From Methylothermaceae bacterium (lineage in GTDB: Bacteria; Pseudomonadota; Gammaproteobacteria; Methylococcales; Methylothermaceae), in the NCBI GenBank assembly GCA_026981855.1, contig JALSIB010000060.1, positions 52,501 to 116,500 on the forward strand: a stretch of 64,000 bases of DNA, read 5' to 3'. Of the stretch, positions 36,785-47,306 are shown piece after piece. A program made the translations under genes and the position numbers. The number at the start of each line of letters is the position of its first letter. The first letter of the stretch is position 1. The notes under the pieces were generated by a model. The model was not told where the DNA came from, made no database searches, and saw nothing but the letters and a program-made list of their open reading frames with translations.

Positions 36785-38524
36785 TTGAACTTGAGAACCT
36801 TTTTCGAACACATCCAGGACCGGCGCCGATCCCTGCTGGAGATGCCGCAGCTATCCCCCCAGGTGGTGGAACGGCTGGAGGCAATGGAGCCCTCCCTGGC
36901 ACTGGCCTCGGCCTCCCTGATGAAACGGGATCTGCCGCGACATCCGCCCCAGCTGGTGGTGTTGGGGCCCACCCAGGCCGGAAAAAGCACGGTGGTCAAT
37001 CTGCTTCTCGGCCAAAACGCCGCCGGCGTCAGTCCACTGGCGGGTTTCACCATTCACCCCCACGGCTTTTTTCATCGGCTGGAGGCAGACCGGCTTCAAT
37101 GGCTGGACGATTTCTTCTCCCCCTACCGCCGCCTTCCCCTCGAAGCCTTGCCCAGGGATCGCTTCGATTGTTTCACTACCAGGGAAATCGCCCACTCCAG
37201 CTCCAGGCTCCCCCCCTGTGTCGTCTGGGACACCCCGGACTTCGATTCCGTGAGGGCGCGCCATTACCGCCAAAGCCTGATGAAGACCGCCGCACTGGCC
37301 GATCTTCTGATCCTGGTGGTCAGCAAGGACAAGTATGCCGACCAGGCGGTGTGGGATCTGTTGAAGCTGCTCGAGCCTTTGGCGCACCCCATGCTGGTAT
37401 GCCTCAACAAGGTCAACCCCGACAATCAGGCCACCCTCCTCCATTCGTGGGAGGAAAAGTGGCGCAATCACCGCCACGATCCTCCACCTCCCCTTGCCGT
37501 TCTGCCTTATCGGAGCGACCCTGAACAACTGCGGCAAGAGGGGGAGGAAATACTGACCCGGATCGAGCCTTTGTTGAAGAAGATGACGCCGGGGAGAAGA
37601 CCGGCGAAAGAAACGGCCAACCATCTTATCCGTATCCATTGGGATCTGTGGACCGCGCCGGTGAGAGCGGAACACGAGGCGGAACGCCGCTGGAAGGAGC
37701 TGGTGGAAGCCACATTGGCGCAAGCGCTCGACATTTACCAGCACGATTTCCTCGATCATCCGGTCGCCTACGAAACCTTGCAGCGGGCACTGGCGGAATT
37801 GCTCATCCTGCTGGAAATACCGGGTCTCGCCCGTCCCATGTCCTATTTCCGCAGAGTAATCACCTGGCCGCTGCGTGCCGCCTTCCGCCGGCGCCCTGCC
37901 GGCAAGGATGAAAAGAGCGGCGAGTTGCTGGTCCTCAATCGCAGCGTCGAGCATGCGTTGTTACAGCTTAGGCAGGCCCTCATGGAACGGAGACAGCGGC
38001 ACGATCAGCCCGGGCACTGGTGGCAGGCGCTCGATTCCCTCTATGAGCAGGCCCTGACGGAAATCAAGCGCCAATTCCGCGACGACGCCGGGCGCTATTA
38101 CCAGGATTTCCAGCCCCAGGTGGAGGAAGCGGCCAGAAGTCTCTACCTGCGTCTCAAGGAAATGCCGGTCACCCTAAACGGTTTACGGGCCGCCCGGGCC
38201 AGTGCCGATGCTGCGGGACTGGCCCTGCTGGTGCAGACGGGCGGTATCGGCCCGCACGATCTGGTTTTGGCCCCCGCCATGCTCTCCATGACTTCATGGC
38301 TTTCCGAGAGCGCCCTGGGGAAATATATGGACCGGGTCGCGGCCGACCTCAAAAAACGTCAGCGGGAGGCGGTCCGCGCCCTCCTTGAGCAACGGCTGGA
38401 AGCGACACTGCTGGCGCTTCCAGGACAAATCGACAGCCGCCTCAGGTTCGACGTTCCGGCCGAAGCGCTGAAGGAGCTGGAACAACAAATCAAGGAACGC
38501 CGCCATGGACTCAAGCTTTTCTGA
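36785..38524 (+). CDS. large dynamin-like GTPase, first of a pair
   Basis: A 579-aa P-loop GTPase: LGPTQAGKSTVVNLLLGQNA (about residues 59-78), WDTPDFDSV as G3 and CLNKVN as G4. A long helical region follows, with a weakly hydrophobic stretch near residues 470-500 (GLALLVQTGGIGPHDLVLAP). The start is TTG 36785 (another TTG at 36791). It overlaps the next GTPase gene by 20 bases, suggesting a hetero-pair. I do not recognise a named protein; the closest description is dynamin-superfamily or YeeP/Era-like. Confidence 0.7.
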   Translation: MNLRTFFEHIQDRRRSLLEMPQLSPQVVERLEAMEPSLALASASLMKRDLPRHPPQLVVLGPTQAGKSTVVNLLLGQNAAGVSPLAGFTIHPHGFFHRLEADRLQWLDDFFSPYRRLPLEALPRDRFDCFTTREIAHSSSRLPPCVVWDTPDFDSVRARHYRQSLMKTAALADLLILVVSKDKYADQAVWDLLKLLEPLAHPMLVCLNKVNPDNQATLLHSWEEKWRNHRHDPPPPLAVLPYRSDPEQLRQEGEEILTRIEPLLKKMTPGRRPAKETANHLIRIHWDLWTAPVRAEHEAERRWKELVEATLAQALDIYQHDFLDHPVAYETLQRALAELLILLEIPGLARPMSYFRRVITWPLRAAFRRRPAGKDEKSGELLVLNRSVEHALLQLRQALMERRQRHDQPGHWWQALDSLYEQALTEIKRQFRDDAGRYYQDFQPQVEEAARSLYLRLKEMPVTLNGLRAARASADAAGLALLVQTGGIGPHDLVLAPAMLSMTSWLSESALGKYMDRVAADLKKRQREAVRALLEQRLEATLLALPGQIDSRLRFDVPAEALKELEQQIKERRHGLKLF

Positions 38525-40109
38525 GCGTCTCCAGTCCTGGCTCAGCCGGGTGAGCCGGCAGGGCTGGATGGACGAGAAAGAGATCGAAACCCTGTTCGAT
38601 GCCGGGGAAGAACCCCGGGCGTCCTTGTTTTCCAGGGGGGAAAAGCCGCTCGTGGTCGCCTTTTTCGGCGGCACCGGCGTAGGCAAGAGCACGCTTCTCA
38701 ACCGATTGGCGGGAGAGGAGGTGGCCAGAACCGGAATCGAACGTCCCACTTCCAGGGAAGTGACCGTCTATCTCCATCACACCCTGCCACGGGAGCAAAT
38801 CCAGGCCCGCCTGCCCTGGGAAAGGGTCAGGATCGCCGCCCACCACAACGACCATCGCCGCAACGTCGTCTGGATCGACATGCCGGACATCGACAGCGTC
38901 GAACGGGGGAACCGGGAACTGGTGCTGCAATGTATTCCCCACGTGGACGTCCTGTTGTATGTGGTCAGCCCCGAGCGCTACCGGGACGACAGCGGCTGGC
39001 GTCTGTTGCGCGAGCAGGCGCAAAAGCACGCCTGGCTTTTCGTGATGAACAAATGGGATCAGGGCGACGAGATCCAGATCGAGGATTTCGTTTCCCTGCT
39101 CCGCCAGGATGGCTTTGCCGACCCGCTGGTGATCCGCTGTGACAGCCGGCAGAACCTGGCTGAGCGGAAACCGGACGATTTTGGCAAACTGGAGGAAATC
39201 ATCAGCCGTCTCGAGCACAGCGGCGGGGTGGAGCGGCTGGCATCGCATCAACGGCAGCTGATGCAACAAACCCGGCATCGGCAGATCCGGCAGGTCTTGC
39301 AACACATCGGTGAGCCGGGAAGGCTCGACCAGGTGGCCGGTGAATGGAAAAAGCTGTGGAAAGAAACCCTCGTTCAGCTGGAACCCTCGTTACAATGGTC
39401 GGCGCAATCGCTGGCCATCGAGCTTACCGGAAAAAAGAAGCGCCAAGCCGATCTTTCCACACCGGGCGATGCCTTGTCGCTCGATTTGTGGGCCCGCAAA
39501 TCCCTTGCCGACAGCCTGGACCGGCTGACCCTGGAAGCGGCACGCCAGGGGTTGCCGACCGCGCCTTTGAAACGGCGGCTGGAGGGCATTCAAGGCCAGC
39601 TCGAAGCCCGGCTGCAACAGCAGGTGCAACGCTTTCTGCGTCAGGCCCTGGCCAGACCCGGAAGGAGGTGGCGGCGGGCCATGCTGTGGATCTTCGGGGG
39701 GCTGCGTTATCTCCTTCCCCTGGCCGCCAGTGGTTGGGTCGCTTGGCAGGTGGTGCTCGGCTATTACCGGGGGTTTCAGCATGGCGACGGATTTCTTGGG
39801 GTGGATTTTGCCGTTCACAGCCTGCTTTTGATCGGTCTCGCCTGGCTGATTCCTTTTCTGTCCCACAGGCTGTTGCAACCTTCGGTGGAAAAAGCCGCGG
39901 CTGCGGGAATCCGCCAGGGATATCAAGCGGGGCTGGAGAAAATCGACCGGGAGGTGAATGAAATCCTGCTCGCCGTGAAAACGGAGCTGGAAACCCTGAG
40001 GGCCGAGGGAGACGAACTGCTTGCCCGGCTCGGATCGGAAATGGCCATCGCCGATGAACGCCCCAACGATCCCCTGCTGGAGAGGATGATGATTCACAAG
40101 CCGTCCTGA
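38505..40109 (+). CDS. large membrane GTPase, second of a pair
   Basis: A 534-aa P-loop GTPase: FFGGTGVGKSTLLNRLAGEE (about residues 53-72), IDMPDIDSVERGN as G3 and VMNKWDQGDE as G4. The C-terminal region has two transmembrane segments (LLPLAASGWVAWQVVLGYY; VDFAVHSLLLIGLAWLIPF) and a final coiled coil. A soluble GTPase overlapping a membrane-anchored one suggests they work as a complex at the inner membrane. No named family recognised. Confidence 0.72.
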   Translation: MDSSFSERLQSWLSRVSRQGWMDEKEIETLFDAGEEPRASLFSRGEKPLVVAFFGGTGVGKSTLLNRLAGEEVARTGIERPTSREVTVYLHHTLPREQIQARLPWERVRIAAHHNDHRRNVVWIDMPDIDSVERGNRELVLQCIPHVDVLLYVVSPERYRDDSGWRLLREQAQKHAWLFVMNKWDQGDEIQIEDFVSLLRQDGFADPLVIRCDSRQNLAERKPDDFGKLEEIISRLEHSGGVERLASHQRQLMQQTRHRQIRQVLQHIGEPGRLDQVAGEWKKLWKETLVQLEPSLQWSAQSLAIELTGKKKRQADLSTPGDALSLDLWARKSLADSLDRLTLEAARQGLPTAPLKRRLEGIQGQLEARLQQQVQRFLRQALARPGRRWRRAMLWIFGGLRYLLPLAASGWVAWQVVLGYYRGFQHGDGFLGVDFAVHSLLLIGLAWLIPFLSHRLLQPSVEKAAAAGIRQGYQAGLEKIDREVNEILLAVKTELETLRAEGDELLARLGSEMAIADERPNDPLLERMMIHKPS

Positions 40110-40202
40110 GCGGCCGGTCCATGCTTTCGAAGCGGACTACCTGCCTCCTGAATCAAGGCGTTGCAGGTTTTGAGGATGCGGACCTGTCTCCGCAAGCAGG
40201 GA

Positions 40203-41615
40203 TCAGCGCCGCTTTTTGGCGTGTTTGATCAAACGACGGCGCTTGCGGATCTGTCTTTCGGTCAATTTGTTGTAACGGCCGGCGAAGGGGTTTTCGCTGG
40301 AACGGAACTCCAGCCTGACCGGTGTCCCCTTCAGCCCCAGCAGATCCCGGAAGGTATGATTGAGATAACGCCGGTAACCGGCGGGAATACGTTCGGTTTG
40401 ATTGCCATGGATGACGATGACCGGGGGGTTCTTGCCGCCTTGGTGGGCGAATTTCAGTTTAATCCGGCGGCCCCGGACCAATGGCGGAGGATAGCCTTCC
40501 ACGGCCTGCTGGAGAATCCGGGTCAGCTGCGAGGTGGAGAATTCCGAAAGGGCCTGGCGGTAGATGGGAACGATGCGGTCGAAAAGATCGCCGACCCCGG
40601 TTCCATGCAGTGCCGAAAGCGTCAGTTTGTCGGCGAAATCGACGAATCGCAGCCGGCTTTCCAGCTGATCGCGCACCTTGCGTTTCTGCTCGGCGGGCAA
40701 GCCGTCCCATTTGTTGAGCCCGATGACCAAGGCCCTGCCTGATTCGATCACCATGCCGAGCAGCCGGGCATCCTGATCGGTCACCCCCTCCCGACAGTCC
40801 AGCAGACAGACCACCACATGGGCCTCCTCCATGGCCTGGATCGCCTTGATCACGCTGAATTTTTCGACCGCCTCGTCCACCCGGGCCCGCCGCCGGATCC
40901 CGGCGGTGTCGATGAGCACGAATCGCTTTCCGTCTCTTTCGAAAGGGATTTCAATGGCGTCGCGGGTGGTGCCGGGATGGTCCGCGACCACGACCCGTTC
41001 TTCCCCCAGGAGTCTGTTGATCAGGGTGGATTTGCCTACGTTGGGACGACCGATGACGGCTACCCGGATCGCGCCTTCCGTCTCCTCTTCCTCCGGCTCA
41101 GGCGATGCTGGCAAAGGTGGCAGACAGCGTTCGATTCTTTCCACCAGGCGGGTCACGCCGCGGCCGTGGGCGGCGGCGATCATCACCGGATCCTCGAAAC
41201 CCAGGCCTGAGAATTCGGCGGCCGCCAAGGCTGGATCCTCCCCGTCGATCTTGTTGATCACCATCAGGATCGGCAAACCCCGTCGCCGCAGCATTTCGGC
41301 GATGTCTTCGTCGGCTGCGGTCAGGCCATCCCGCCCGTCCACCAGAAACAGCACCAGATCGGCTTCGTCCAGGGCCAGGGAAACCTGGCGCAGGGAAGCC
41401 TCGTTGACGATTTCACCGGCTTCATCGATGCCACCGGTGTCGACCACCAGAAAATCACGCTCCCCACGGCTGCAACGGCCATAGCGGCGGTCGCGGGTCA
41501 AGCCGGGATAATCGGCCACCAACGCATCCCTCGAACGGGTCAGTTGATTGAAGAGTGTCGATTTCCCAACGTTCGGTCGGCCGACCAAAGCCACGACTGG
41601 TATCGATTTATTCAC
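40203..41615 (-). CDS. der: ribosome biogenesis GTPase Der (EngA)
   Basis: A 470-aa protein with two tandem Era-like G domains: [20 protein letters not shown] (residue 12 on) and [20 protein letters not shown] (about residue 190), each with DTGG/DTAG and NKxD motifs, then a KH-like C-terminal domain and a basic tail ending IKHAKKRR. It acts in 50S subunit maturation. It is the last gene of the ndk-to-der run, overlapping bamB by 8 bases. Confidence 0.97.
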   Translation of the reverse strand: MNKSIPVVALVGRPNVGKSTLFNQLTRSRDALVADYPGLTRDRRYGRCSRGERDFLVVDTGGIDEAGEIVNEASLRQVSLALDEADLVLFLVDGRDGLTAADEDIAEMLRRRGLPILMVINKIDGEDPALAAAEFSGLGFEDPVMIAAAHGRGVTRLVERIERCLPPLPASPEPEEEETEGAIRVAVIGRPNVGKSTLINRLLGEERVVVADHPGTTRDAIEIPFERDGKRFVLIDTAGIRRRARVDEAVEKFSVIKAIQAMEEAHVVVCLLDCREGVTDQDARLLGMVIESGRALVIGLNKWDGLPAEQKRKVRDQLESRLRFVDFADKLTLSALHGTGVGDLFDRIVPIYRQALSEFSTSQLTRILQQAVEGYPPPLVRGRRIKLKFAHQGGKNPPVIVIHGNQTERIPAGYRRYLNHTFRDLLGLKGTPVRLEFRSSENPFAGRYNKLTERQIRKRRRLIKHAKKRR

Positions 41616-42819
41616 TTTCCAGTGCTTCTATCTTGAGTACGGCGACGGTGCCGTCGCTTGCGTAAACGGCCAAAAGGGAGCCCAACACCTTGGGTGGCAC
41701 CTGAATGGGGCTGCGGCATACCCGGATCCGCCCCACCTGATGGCCATCCTCCCGGGAAAGGAAATGCACATATCCCTTGTAATCCCCCACCGCAAGATAG
41801 TCGCCGAAGACGACCGGGCCGGTCACCCGGCGTCGGTGCAGGGCGGTCTGTTTCCAATAGGCGCGGCCGGAGGCTTCCTCCAGGCTCCAGATATCTCCGT
41901 AAATGTCGGTGACGAACACGGACTTCCAGGTCACGGCGGGGCTGGACTGGGAGATGACTTTCTCGTTCTGCCAGATGACTTCGCCATCGAGAAGGGAGGC
42001 GGCGATCACGCCCCCATGATAGGTGGTGACGTACAACATGCCGTTCTGGACTGCGGGCTCGGAATCGGCATCGACCACCCGCTCCAACTCGGTGACGCCG
42101 GTGGGAAGGGTGATCTGCCTTTCCCATATCACCTTGCCGTCGTGAAGCCTGAGGGCCGCCATTCTTCCTTTGGCGAATCCCACCAATACCGTATCATCGA
42201 CTATCTTCGGCGCGGCCGCGCCCCGCAAGGACAAGCGGGAAACCGGCTGACCGAAACTCCAGAGCACCTTGCCCGTTTCCTCTTCCAGGGCGAAGACTGC
42301 CCCGTCACCGGTATGGACCACCACGACTCCGTCACCGGCTGCAGGCTGTGCCGCCACTTCACTGGAAACCGTGGTCTGCCACAGGGTTTCTCCCGTGCTC
42401 CGATCCAGCGCCAGAACCTGTGCCTCGGAAGTCCCCACAAGGATCGAATCCAGGCCCAGAGAGGGCCCTGCGGACAATGGAAGGTCGAGATCCAGCTCGA
42501 AGATTTCGTCCCCCGACTGAAGGTTCCACGCCGCCACTTCCCCGTCGTGACTGGCGGCGAAGACCGCTTCGTCGTCACCTGCGAGCGTCAGTGCGAATTG
42601 ATAGCCACCGGTGCCGGAACCGACATCGTCGTCCCACAACTCGGTGATTTCGATCTCGGGTTCGATCGGAACCAGTTCGTTCGGTGGCTCGAGATCACCT
42701 CCTCCGCCTGTCACCAAATCGATGGCGCCTGTCACGGTATTGCTGAACGCAGCCCCCATGGACTGGCAGCCACAAAGGATGAGAACAGCCGGGAAAAGGA
42801 AAAGGAAGTTCCGCATCAC
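41608..42819 (-). CDS. bamB: outer-membrane assembly lipoprotein BamB
   Basis: A 403-aa lipoprotein (lipobox LILCGCQ, Cys near residue 19) with an eight-bladed beta-propeller. PQQ-like repeats recur, for example [23 protein letters not shown] and [11 protein letters not shown]. It is a scaffold for BamA in beta-barrel insertion. It overlaps yfgM by 4 bases and der by 8. Confidence 0.93.
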   Translation of the reverse strand: MMRNFLFLFPAVLILCGCQSMGAAFSNTVTGAIDLVTGGGGDLEPPNELVPIEPEIEITELWDDDVGSGTGGYQFALTLAGDDEAVFAASHDGEVAAWNLQSGDEIFELDLDLPLSAGPSLGLDSILVGTSEAQVLALDRSTGETLWQTTVSSEVAAQPAAGDGVVVVHTGDGAVFALEEETGKVLWSFGQPVSRLSLRGAAAPKIVDDTVLVGFAKGRMAALRLHDGKVIWERQITLPTGVTELERVVDADSEPAVQNGMLYVTTYHGGVIAASLLDGEVIWQNEKVISQSSPAVTWKSVFVTDIYGDIWSLEEASGRAYWKQTALHRRRVTGPVVFGDYLAVGDYKGYVHFLSREDGHQVGRIRVCRSPIQVPPKVLGSLLAVYASDGTVAVLKIEALESE

Positions 42820-43460
42820 TTGTCTACAGACGAAGCCGGCGCCAGATCGTTCAGTTTGGTTTCCAGCCAGGCATGGGTACGTCCCAATGCGATGGCCTTG
42901 CGGTAGGCTTCTCGCGCTTGGGGAATTTTTCCCAGGGCGTAGTACAAATCACCTTTGATTTCCTCGTACTGGCCGGCGAACCTTCCGGGATTCACGGCTT
43001 CGCCGGAACTCAGAACCTTCAGTCCATCGTCCGGGTTTCCCATGGCCAAAAACACCCGCGCCTGACGCATCCGGGCGATGTGGCGAAAGTTGATGTCGTG
43101 ACTGGATGTCAACAGCATCCCGAGAGATTTCTTGGCCTCTTCCAACTGACCTTTTTCCACCGCCACCTTGGCCTGAAAGAGCCGGGCGAAGTCAGCATAA
43201 GCCGTTTTTCCATATTCACTCGTCAACCGCTGGGCAATCCCTTCGGCGAGTTCGTATTGCTTCTGTTCTACGGCACCGAGCAGCTGGCTGTAGAGCTGTG
43301 AGGATTGCTGGGCCTGGGTTCTTTGATGGTTCTGCCACGTATTCCAGCCGAATATCCCCGCCAACCCCAAGACCACTCCGGCAATGATCGAACTGCCATT
43401 GGCCTTCCACCAGCGTTTTAGCGCTTCGACTTGTGCTTCTTCTTCAAGATGAGTCGCCAT
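42816..43460 (-). CDS. yfgM: YfgM-like TPR membrane protein
   Basis: A 214-aa protein: a cytoplasmic N terminus, one membrane helix (SSIIAGVVLGLAGIFGWNTW) and periplasmic TPR-like repeats (EEAKKSLGMLLTSS; GKIPQAREAYRKAI). In E. coli, YfgM works with the translocon-linked chaperone PpiD. Position between hisS and bamB matches the conserved operon. Confidence 0.9.
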   Translation of the reverse strand: MATHLEEEAQVEALKRWWKANGSSIIAGVVLGLAGIFGWNTWQNHQRTQAQQSSQLYSQLLGAVEQKQYELAEGIAQRLTSEYGKTAYADFARLFQAKVAVEKGQLEEAKKSLGMLLTSSHDINFRHIARMRQARVFLAMGNPDDGLKVLSSGEAVNPGRFAGQYEEIKGDLYYALGKIPQAREAYRKAIALGRTHAWLETKLNDLAPASSVDK

Positions 43461-43468
43461 GGTTCTCC

Positions 43469-44749
43469 CTATTGGAAATTGAATTCCGATTGTAAAAACT
43501 CGATCAGCCGGTCGAAATCCAACATCTGCTGAATTCCCTCCTTGCGTAAGGGTTTGACCGACACCTGTTGCCGTGAAGCTTCCTCTTCACCCATGATCAG
43601 AGCATACGGGGCACCGCTTTTGTCCGCCTTCTTGAACTGGCTCTTGAAGCTTCCCCCCCCGGCATGGACCACCAGTCGCAACCCGGGCAAACGTTCACGC
43701 AGCCGTTCGGCCAATACCAGCCCGGCTTTTTCTGCTGCGGCGCCCACCCGGATCATATATCCATGGGGCGGTGCTGGCTGGGCCAGGGAAGAATGCGCCA
43801 GCAAGGAAACCAGTCGCTCCATTCCCAGGGCGAAACCTGCCGCCGGGGTGGGGGTGCCACCGAGTTGTTCCACCAGGGAATCATAGCGTCCCCCCGCGCA
43901 AACGGTTCCCTGAGCGCCCAATTCGCCGGTCACCCATTCGAACACGGTCAGGCAATAATAGTCCAGCCCCCGGACCAGCCGGGGGTTGACGGAATAAACG
44001 ATACCCGCCGCGTCAAGCAGATCGGTGAATCCCCGAAAATGGGCCCGGGAAGATTCGCCCAGATAGTCGATCAGTTTCGGCGCTCCCTCGATCAAAGACT
44101 GCATGTCCGGGTTCTTGCTATCGAGGATTCGCAGCGGGTTGCTGTGCAGGCGCCTTTTGCTGTCTTCGTCGAGTGCGTGCTCGAAGGTGGAAAAGTAGGC
44201 GACCAGCTCCTGCCGGTAGGCTTGTCGCTCCCCCAGCGTACCGAGGGAATTGATCTGTAATTCCAGCTTGTCGGCTATGCCCAATTCCCGCCACCACTGG
44301 CGAGCCAGCAGGATCAGCTCGGCATCGATATCGGGTCCCTTTGGTCCGTAGGTTTCGACGCCCAGTTGATGAAACTGGCGATAGCGGCCTTTTTGCGGGC
44401 GTTCATGACGAAACATGGGGCCCTGGTACCAAAGACGGAGGTTGGCGCCGCGCAAAAGACCGTGTTCGATACATGCCCGCACGCAGCCGGCTGTGCCTTC
44501 GGGGCGCAGGGTGAGCGATTCACCGTTCCTGTCGGTGAAGGTGTACATCTCTTTTTCGACAATGTCGGTCACTTCCCCGATAGAACGTTTGAACAACTCG
44601 GTTTTTTCCACGATCGGCAGGCGAATCTGCCGGTAGCCATAATTGTCCAGGCCCCGCCGCAGTATCGATTCGACCGCCTGCCACAAGGGGGTGTCTTGCG
44701 GCAGAATGTCGTGCATTCCCCGCACGGACTGCAATTTGCTTCCTGTCAT
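43469..44749 (-). CDS. hisS: histidyl-tRNA synthetase
   Basis: A 426-aa class II synthetase: motif 2 block [20 protein letters not shown], histidine-binding [15 protein letters not shown], and motif 3 [14 protein letters not shown], with a C-terminal anticodon-binding domain. It is complete and lies 8 bases before yfgM. Confidence 0.97.
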   Translation of the reverse strand: MTGSKLQSVRGMHDILPQDTPLWQAVESILRRGLDNYGYRQIRLPIVEKTELFKRSIGEVTDIVEKEMYTFTDRNGESLTLRPEGTAGCVRACIEHGLLRGANLRLWYQGPMFRHERPQKGRYRQFHQLGVETYGPKGPDIDAELILLARQWWRELGIADKLELQINSLGTLGERQAYRQELVAYFSTFEHALDEDSKRRLHSNPLRILDSKNPDMQSLIEGAPKLIDYLGESSRAHFRGFTDLLDAAGIVYSVNPRLVRGLDYYCLTVFEWVTGELGAQGTVCAGGRYDSLVEQLGGTPTPAAGFALGMERLVSLLAHSSLAQPAPPHGYMIRVGAAAEKAGLVLAERLRERLPGLRLVVHAGGGSFKSQFKKADKSGAPYALIMGEEEASRQQVSVKPLRKEGIQQMLDFDRLIEFLQSEFNFQ

Positions 44750-44789
44750 GGTTCAGATTCCAAAAAATTCGGTCTTTCCGTGTTCACGA

Positions 44790-45536
44790 TCAGTCTTCAC
44801 CCAGTTTCAGCCGGTAGGACCGGGCGGCTTCTTCATCTCCAAGCGCTGTTTCGATTTCGACGCCGAGCCGCAGCATCAAGGGCGGTAACGTTTTCACCCG
44901 GGATTCGTAGCGCTGGAGAAAAGCCCGGGCGGAGAAATACTCGCCCTGTTTCGCTTTCAGCCTTGCCATGGTGGCCAGGGCGTGGGGGGAGTCGGGGTTG
45001 AGTTCGAGCGCTTGCCGCAGCCACTTCTCTGACTGTTCCAAATCCCCGGCTTTCAAGGCGCACTCTCCCGCATTGATCATGGGCACCCAGCGGTTGACAT
45101 AGAGGCGGTCGTTCGCTGCCCGGGCAAGCAATTTCAAGCCTTTTCGAGGTTCCCCCTGCTCACAGAGAAAACGGCCGTAGTTGTTCACGATGCGGGGATC
45201 GTCCGGCTGCAGCTTGATGGCCAGCCGGTAATGTCGGCGCGCCTTGTCCTCCATCTCCAGCTTTTCATACAGAACCGCGATGGAACCGTGGGCGCCGGCG
45301 TTGTCCGGATCCAGGTCGATCGCTTTTTGCAGTTCCTTGATCGCGATGTGGGGCTGACCTTCCGCCAGATAGGCGGCGCCCATCTCGGTATAGATCTTCG
45401 ACAGCTTTTGCTTGTCGATGGGTTTTCGTTCCGGAATCTCCGGTTCGCTTTTCGATGCGCACCCGGCCAGGCCGAACGCCAGGAAAAAGGCCAACCCACA
45501 GAGGGCCTGTTTACCGTGACGCGGCATCGATTTCAT
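44790..45536 (-). CDS. pilW: type IV pilus biogenesis/stability protein PilW (PilF)
   Basis: A 248-aa lipoprotein (FGLAGC, Cys near residue 26) with about six TPR units (AYLAEGQPHIAIKELQKAID; VLYEKLEMEDKARRHYRLAI). PilW/PilF is the pilotin for the PilQ secretin. Its start overlaps the rlmN stop (ATGA at 45533-45536). Position after rlmN fits the conserved operon. Confidence 0.92.
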   Translation of the reverse strand: MKSMPRHGKQALCGLAFFLAFGLAGCASKSEPEIPERKPIDKQKLSKIYTEMGAAYLAEGQPHIAIKELQKAIDLDPDNAGAHGSIAVLYEKLEMEDKARRHYRLAIKLQPDDPRIVNNYGRFLCEQGEPRKGLKLLARAANDRLYVNRWVPMINAGECALKAGDLEQSEKWLRQALELNPDSPHALATMARLKAKQGEYFSARAFLQRYESRVKTLPPLMLRLGVEIETALGDEEAARSYRLKLGED

Positions 45537-46663
45537 CCTGCGGCAGCTTCCAGGCGCCGGGGGCGGGATTTGGCCTTGACCTTGCCCACCAGCTGTCCAC
45601 AGGCGGCATCGATGTCGTCGCCGCGGGTCCTGCGGACGGTGGTCAGGTAACCTGCTTGCTGCAGGGTGGCCTGGAAATGGTCGATGGCGGCCTGGGACGA
45701 GCGCTTGAAACCACTCCCCTCGAAGCGGTTGAAGGGAATCAGATTGATTTTGGAGGGAATGCGGCTGAGCAGTCTGACCAAGCGCCTGGCATCTGCTGCC
45801 GAATCGTTGACGCCGTCGATCATCACATATTCCCAGGTGATTTTCCGCCCCTGTTGACGCTCGCTGTGGATGAAGCGGTCGCAGGCTTCGAGCAATTGCG
45901 ACAAGGGATACTTGCGATTGATCGGTACCAGTTCATCGCGCACCTCGTCGGTGGTCGCATGGAGGGAAACCGCCAAACTGGCGTCGGAGACTCGCGCCAG
46001 TTTGTCGATGGCCGGCACCAGACCGGCGGTGGAAACGGTCACCCGGCGTTTGGCCAGCCCGTAAGCGAGATCGTCCATCATCAGATCCAGGGCGGGGATC
46101 ACGGCATCGAAATTGAGCAACGGTTCCCCCATTCCCATCAGCACGATATTGGTGATCCTGCCCCGTTCCAGCTGACGATGAGCCTGCCATACCTGGCCGA
46201 TGATTTCGGCGGTGGTCAGATTACGGCTGAAACCTTGCCTGGCGGTGGCGCAAAAAGCGCAGTTCAATGCACACCCCACCTGGGAAGAGACGCACAGGGT
46301 TCCCCGGTTGGCCTCGGGGATGAAGACGGTCTCGATCCGGTTGCCATCCTCCAGCGCCATCAACCATTTGGTGGTTCCGTCTCGGGAAACCTGGGCGCGG
46401 ACGATCTGCGGCAGTTGCAGGCACGTTTCGTCCATGAGCCGTGCCCTCAGGGACTTGCCCAGATCGGTCATGGCGGAAAAATCCACCACACCGCGGCCAT
46501 GAATCCACTTCAGCAGTTGGCGTGCCCGGTAGCTTTTCTCTCCCTGCTGCAGAAACCAGGATTCCATGGCTTTTCTGTCCAGGCCGATCAGGTTCACCGG
46601 ACCGGCCTGAGCTGGAAGAGATGACGCGATTGTTTCAGGCGCCAAAGCGGGGATAGATTTCAT
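45533..46663 (-). CDS. rlmN: dual-specificity rRNA/tRNA adenine-C2 methyltransferase RlmN
   Basis: A 376-aa radical-SAM enzyme that methylates A2503 of 23S rRNA and A37 of some tRNAs. The cluster motif C-x3-C-x2-C lies in [15 protein letters not shown], with [14 protein letters not shown] following and the C-terminal catalytic Cys in AACGQL. ATG 46663 gives the normal length; the frame above it runs inside ndk, and the chosen start overlaps the ndk end by 29 bases. Confidence 0.95.
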   Translation of the reverse strand: MKSIPALAPETIASSLPAQAGPVNLIGLDRKAMESWFLQQGEKSYRARQLLKWIHGRGVVDFSAMTDLGKSLRARLMDETCLQLPQIVRAQVSRDGTTKWLMALEDGNRIETVFIPEANRGTLCVSSQVGCALNCAFCATARQGFSRNLTTAEIIGQVWQAHRQLERGRITNIVLMGMGEPLLNFDAVIPALDLMMDDLAYGLAKRRVTVSTAGLVPAIDKLARVSDASLAVSLHATTDEVRDELVPINRKYPLSQLLEACDRFIHSERQQGRKITWEYVMIDGVNDSAADARRLVRLLSRIPSKINLIPFNRFEGSGFKRSSQAAIDHFQATLQQAGYLTTVRRTRGDDIDAACGQLVGKVKAKSRPRRLEAAAG

Positions 46664-47069
46664 TTTCACTGAAGAAATAGCGAATTTCCCATGCCGCCGT
46701 ATCCGGCCCATCGGAACCATGAACCGCATTGGCGTCGATACTGTCGGCAAAATCTGCCCGGATGGTTCCCGGTGCCGCTTCTTTCGGATCGGTTGCGCCC
46801 ATCAGTTCACGGTTTTTGGCGATGGCGTTTTCGCCTTCGAGCACTTGCACGACGACAGGGCCCGAAATCATGAATTCCACCAGCTCTCCAAAGAAAGGGC
46901 GTTCCTTGTGGACCGCGTAGAAACCTTCCGCCTGCTCACGGGTCAGGTGAACCATCTTCATGGCGGCGATGGCCAGCCCGGCTTTCTCGAAGCGGCTGAT
47001 GATTTCGCCGATGACGTTCTTGGCCACCGCATCGGGTTTGATGATCGAAAGCGTGCGTTCAATTGCCAT
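46635..47069 (-). CDS. ndk: nucleoside diphosphate kinase
   Basis: A 144-aa enzyme that balances NTP pools. [18 protein letters not shown] at the N terminus and the active-site His in [16 protein letters not shown] (about residue 117) are intact. It is the first gene of the minus-strand run ndk-rlmN-pilW-hisS-yfgM-bamB-der and is divergent from mcl across 237 bases. Confidence 0.97.
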   Translation of the reverse strand: MAIERTLSIIKPDAVAKNVIGEIISRFEKAGLAIAAMKMVHLTREQAEGFYAVHKERPFFGELVEFMISGPVVVQVLEGENAIAKNRELMGATDPKEAAPGTIRADFADSIDANAVHGSDGPDTAAWEIRYFFSENEIYPRFGA

Positions 47070-47199
47070 GGATCCCTCTTGATCTTTATATACGATTGTT
47101 GATAAAAACTCTTCATTTTAACCCTTATCCTCCCGGTTGGGAAACCAGGAGCGTTCCTCATCCCTGTCAGCCTGTTCCTGCATTCCCTGCTTTTCATCG

Positions 47200-47205
47200 T
47201 ATAAT
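47200..47205 (+). promoter_or_regulatory. possible -10 element for mcl
   Basis: A perfect TATAAT about 100 bases upstream of the mcl start in an AT-richer divergent gap. The -35 is poor (TTCCTG with a 19-base spacer), so an activator or another sigma factor might be involved. Confidence 0.35.
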
Positions 47206-47306
47206 GGAGGATTTTCAGGCGTCTGCAGACCAGGCCGGCCCTTTTGAATGAAGCCGCCCGCCGCCTGCTGTAGCGAATAACACGAACGCTTAGGATGAGA
47301 TCGAAC

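Noticed and set aside
42103..42110. KOPS-like octamer pointing away from dif
   Set aside because: One exception among the right-hand copies; kept in the count but not treated as a separate signal.
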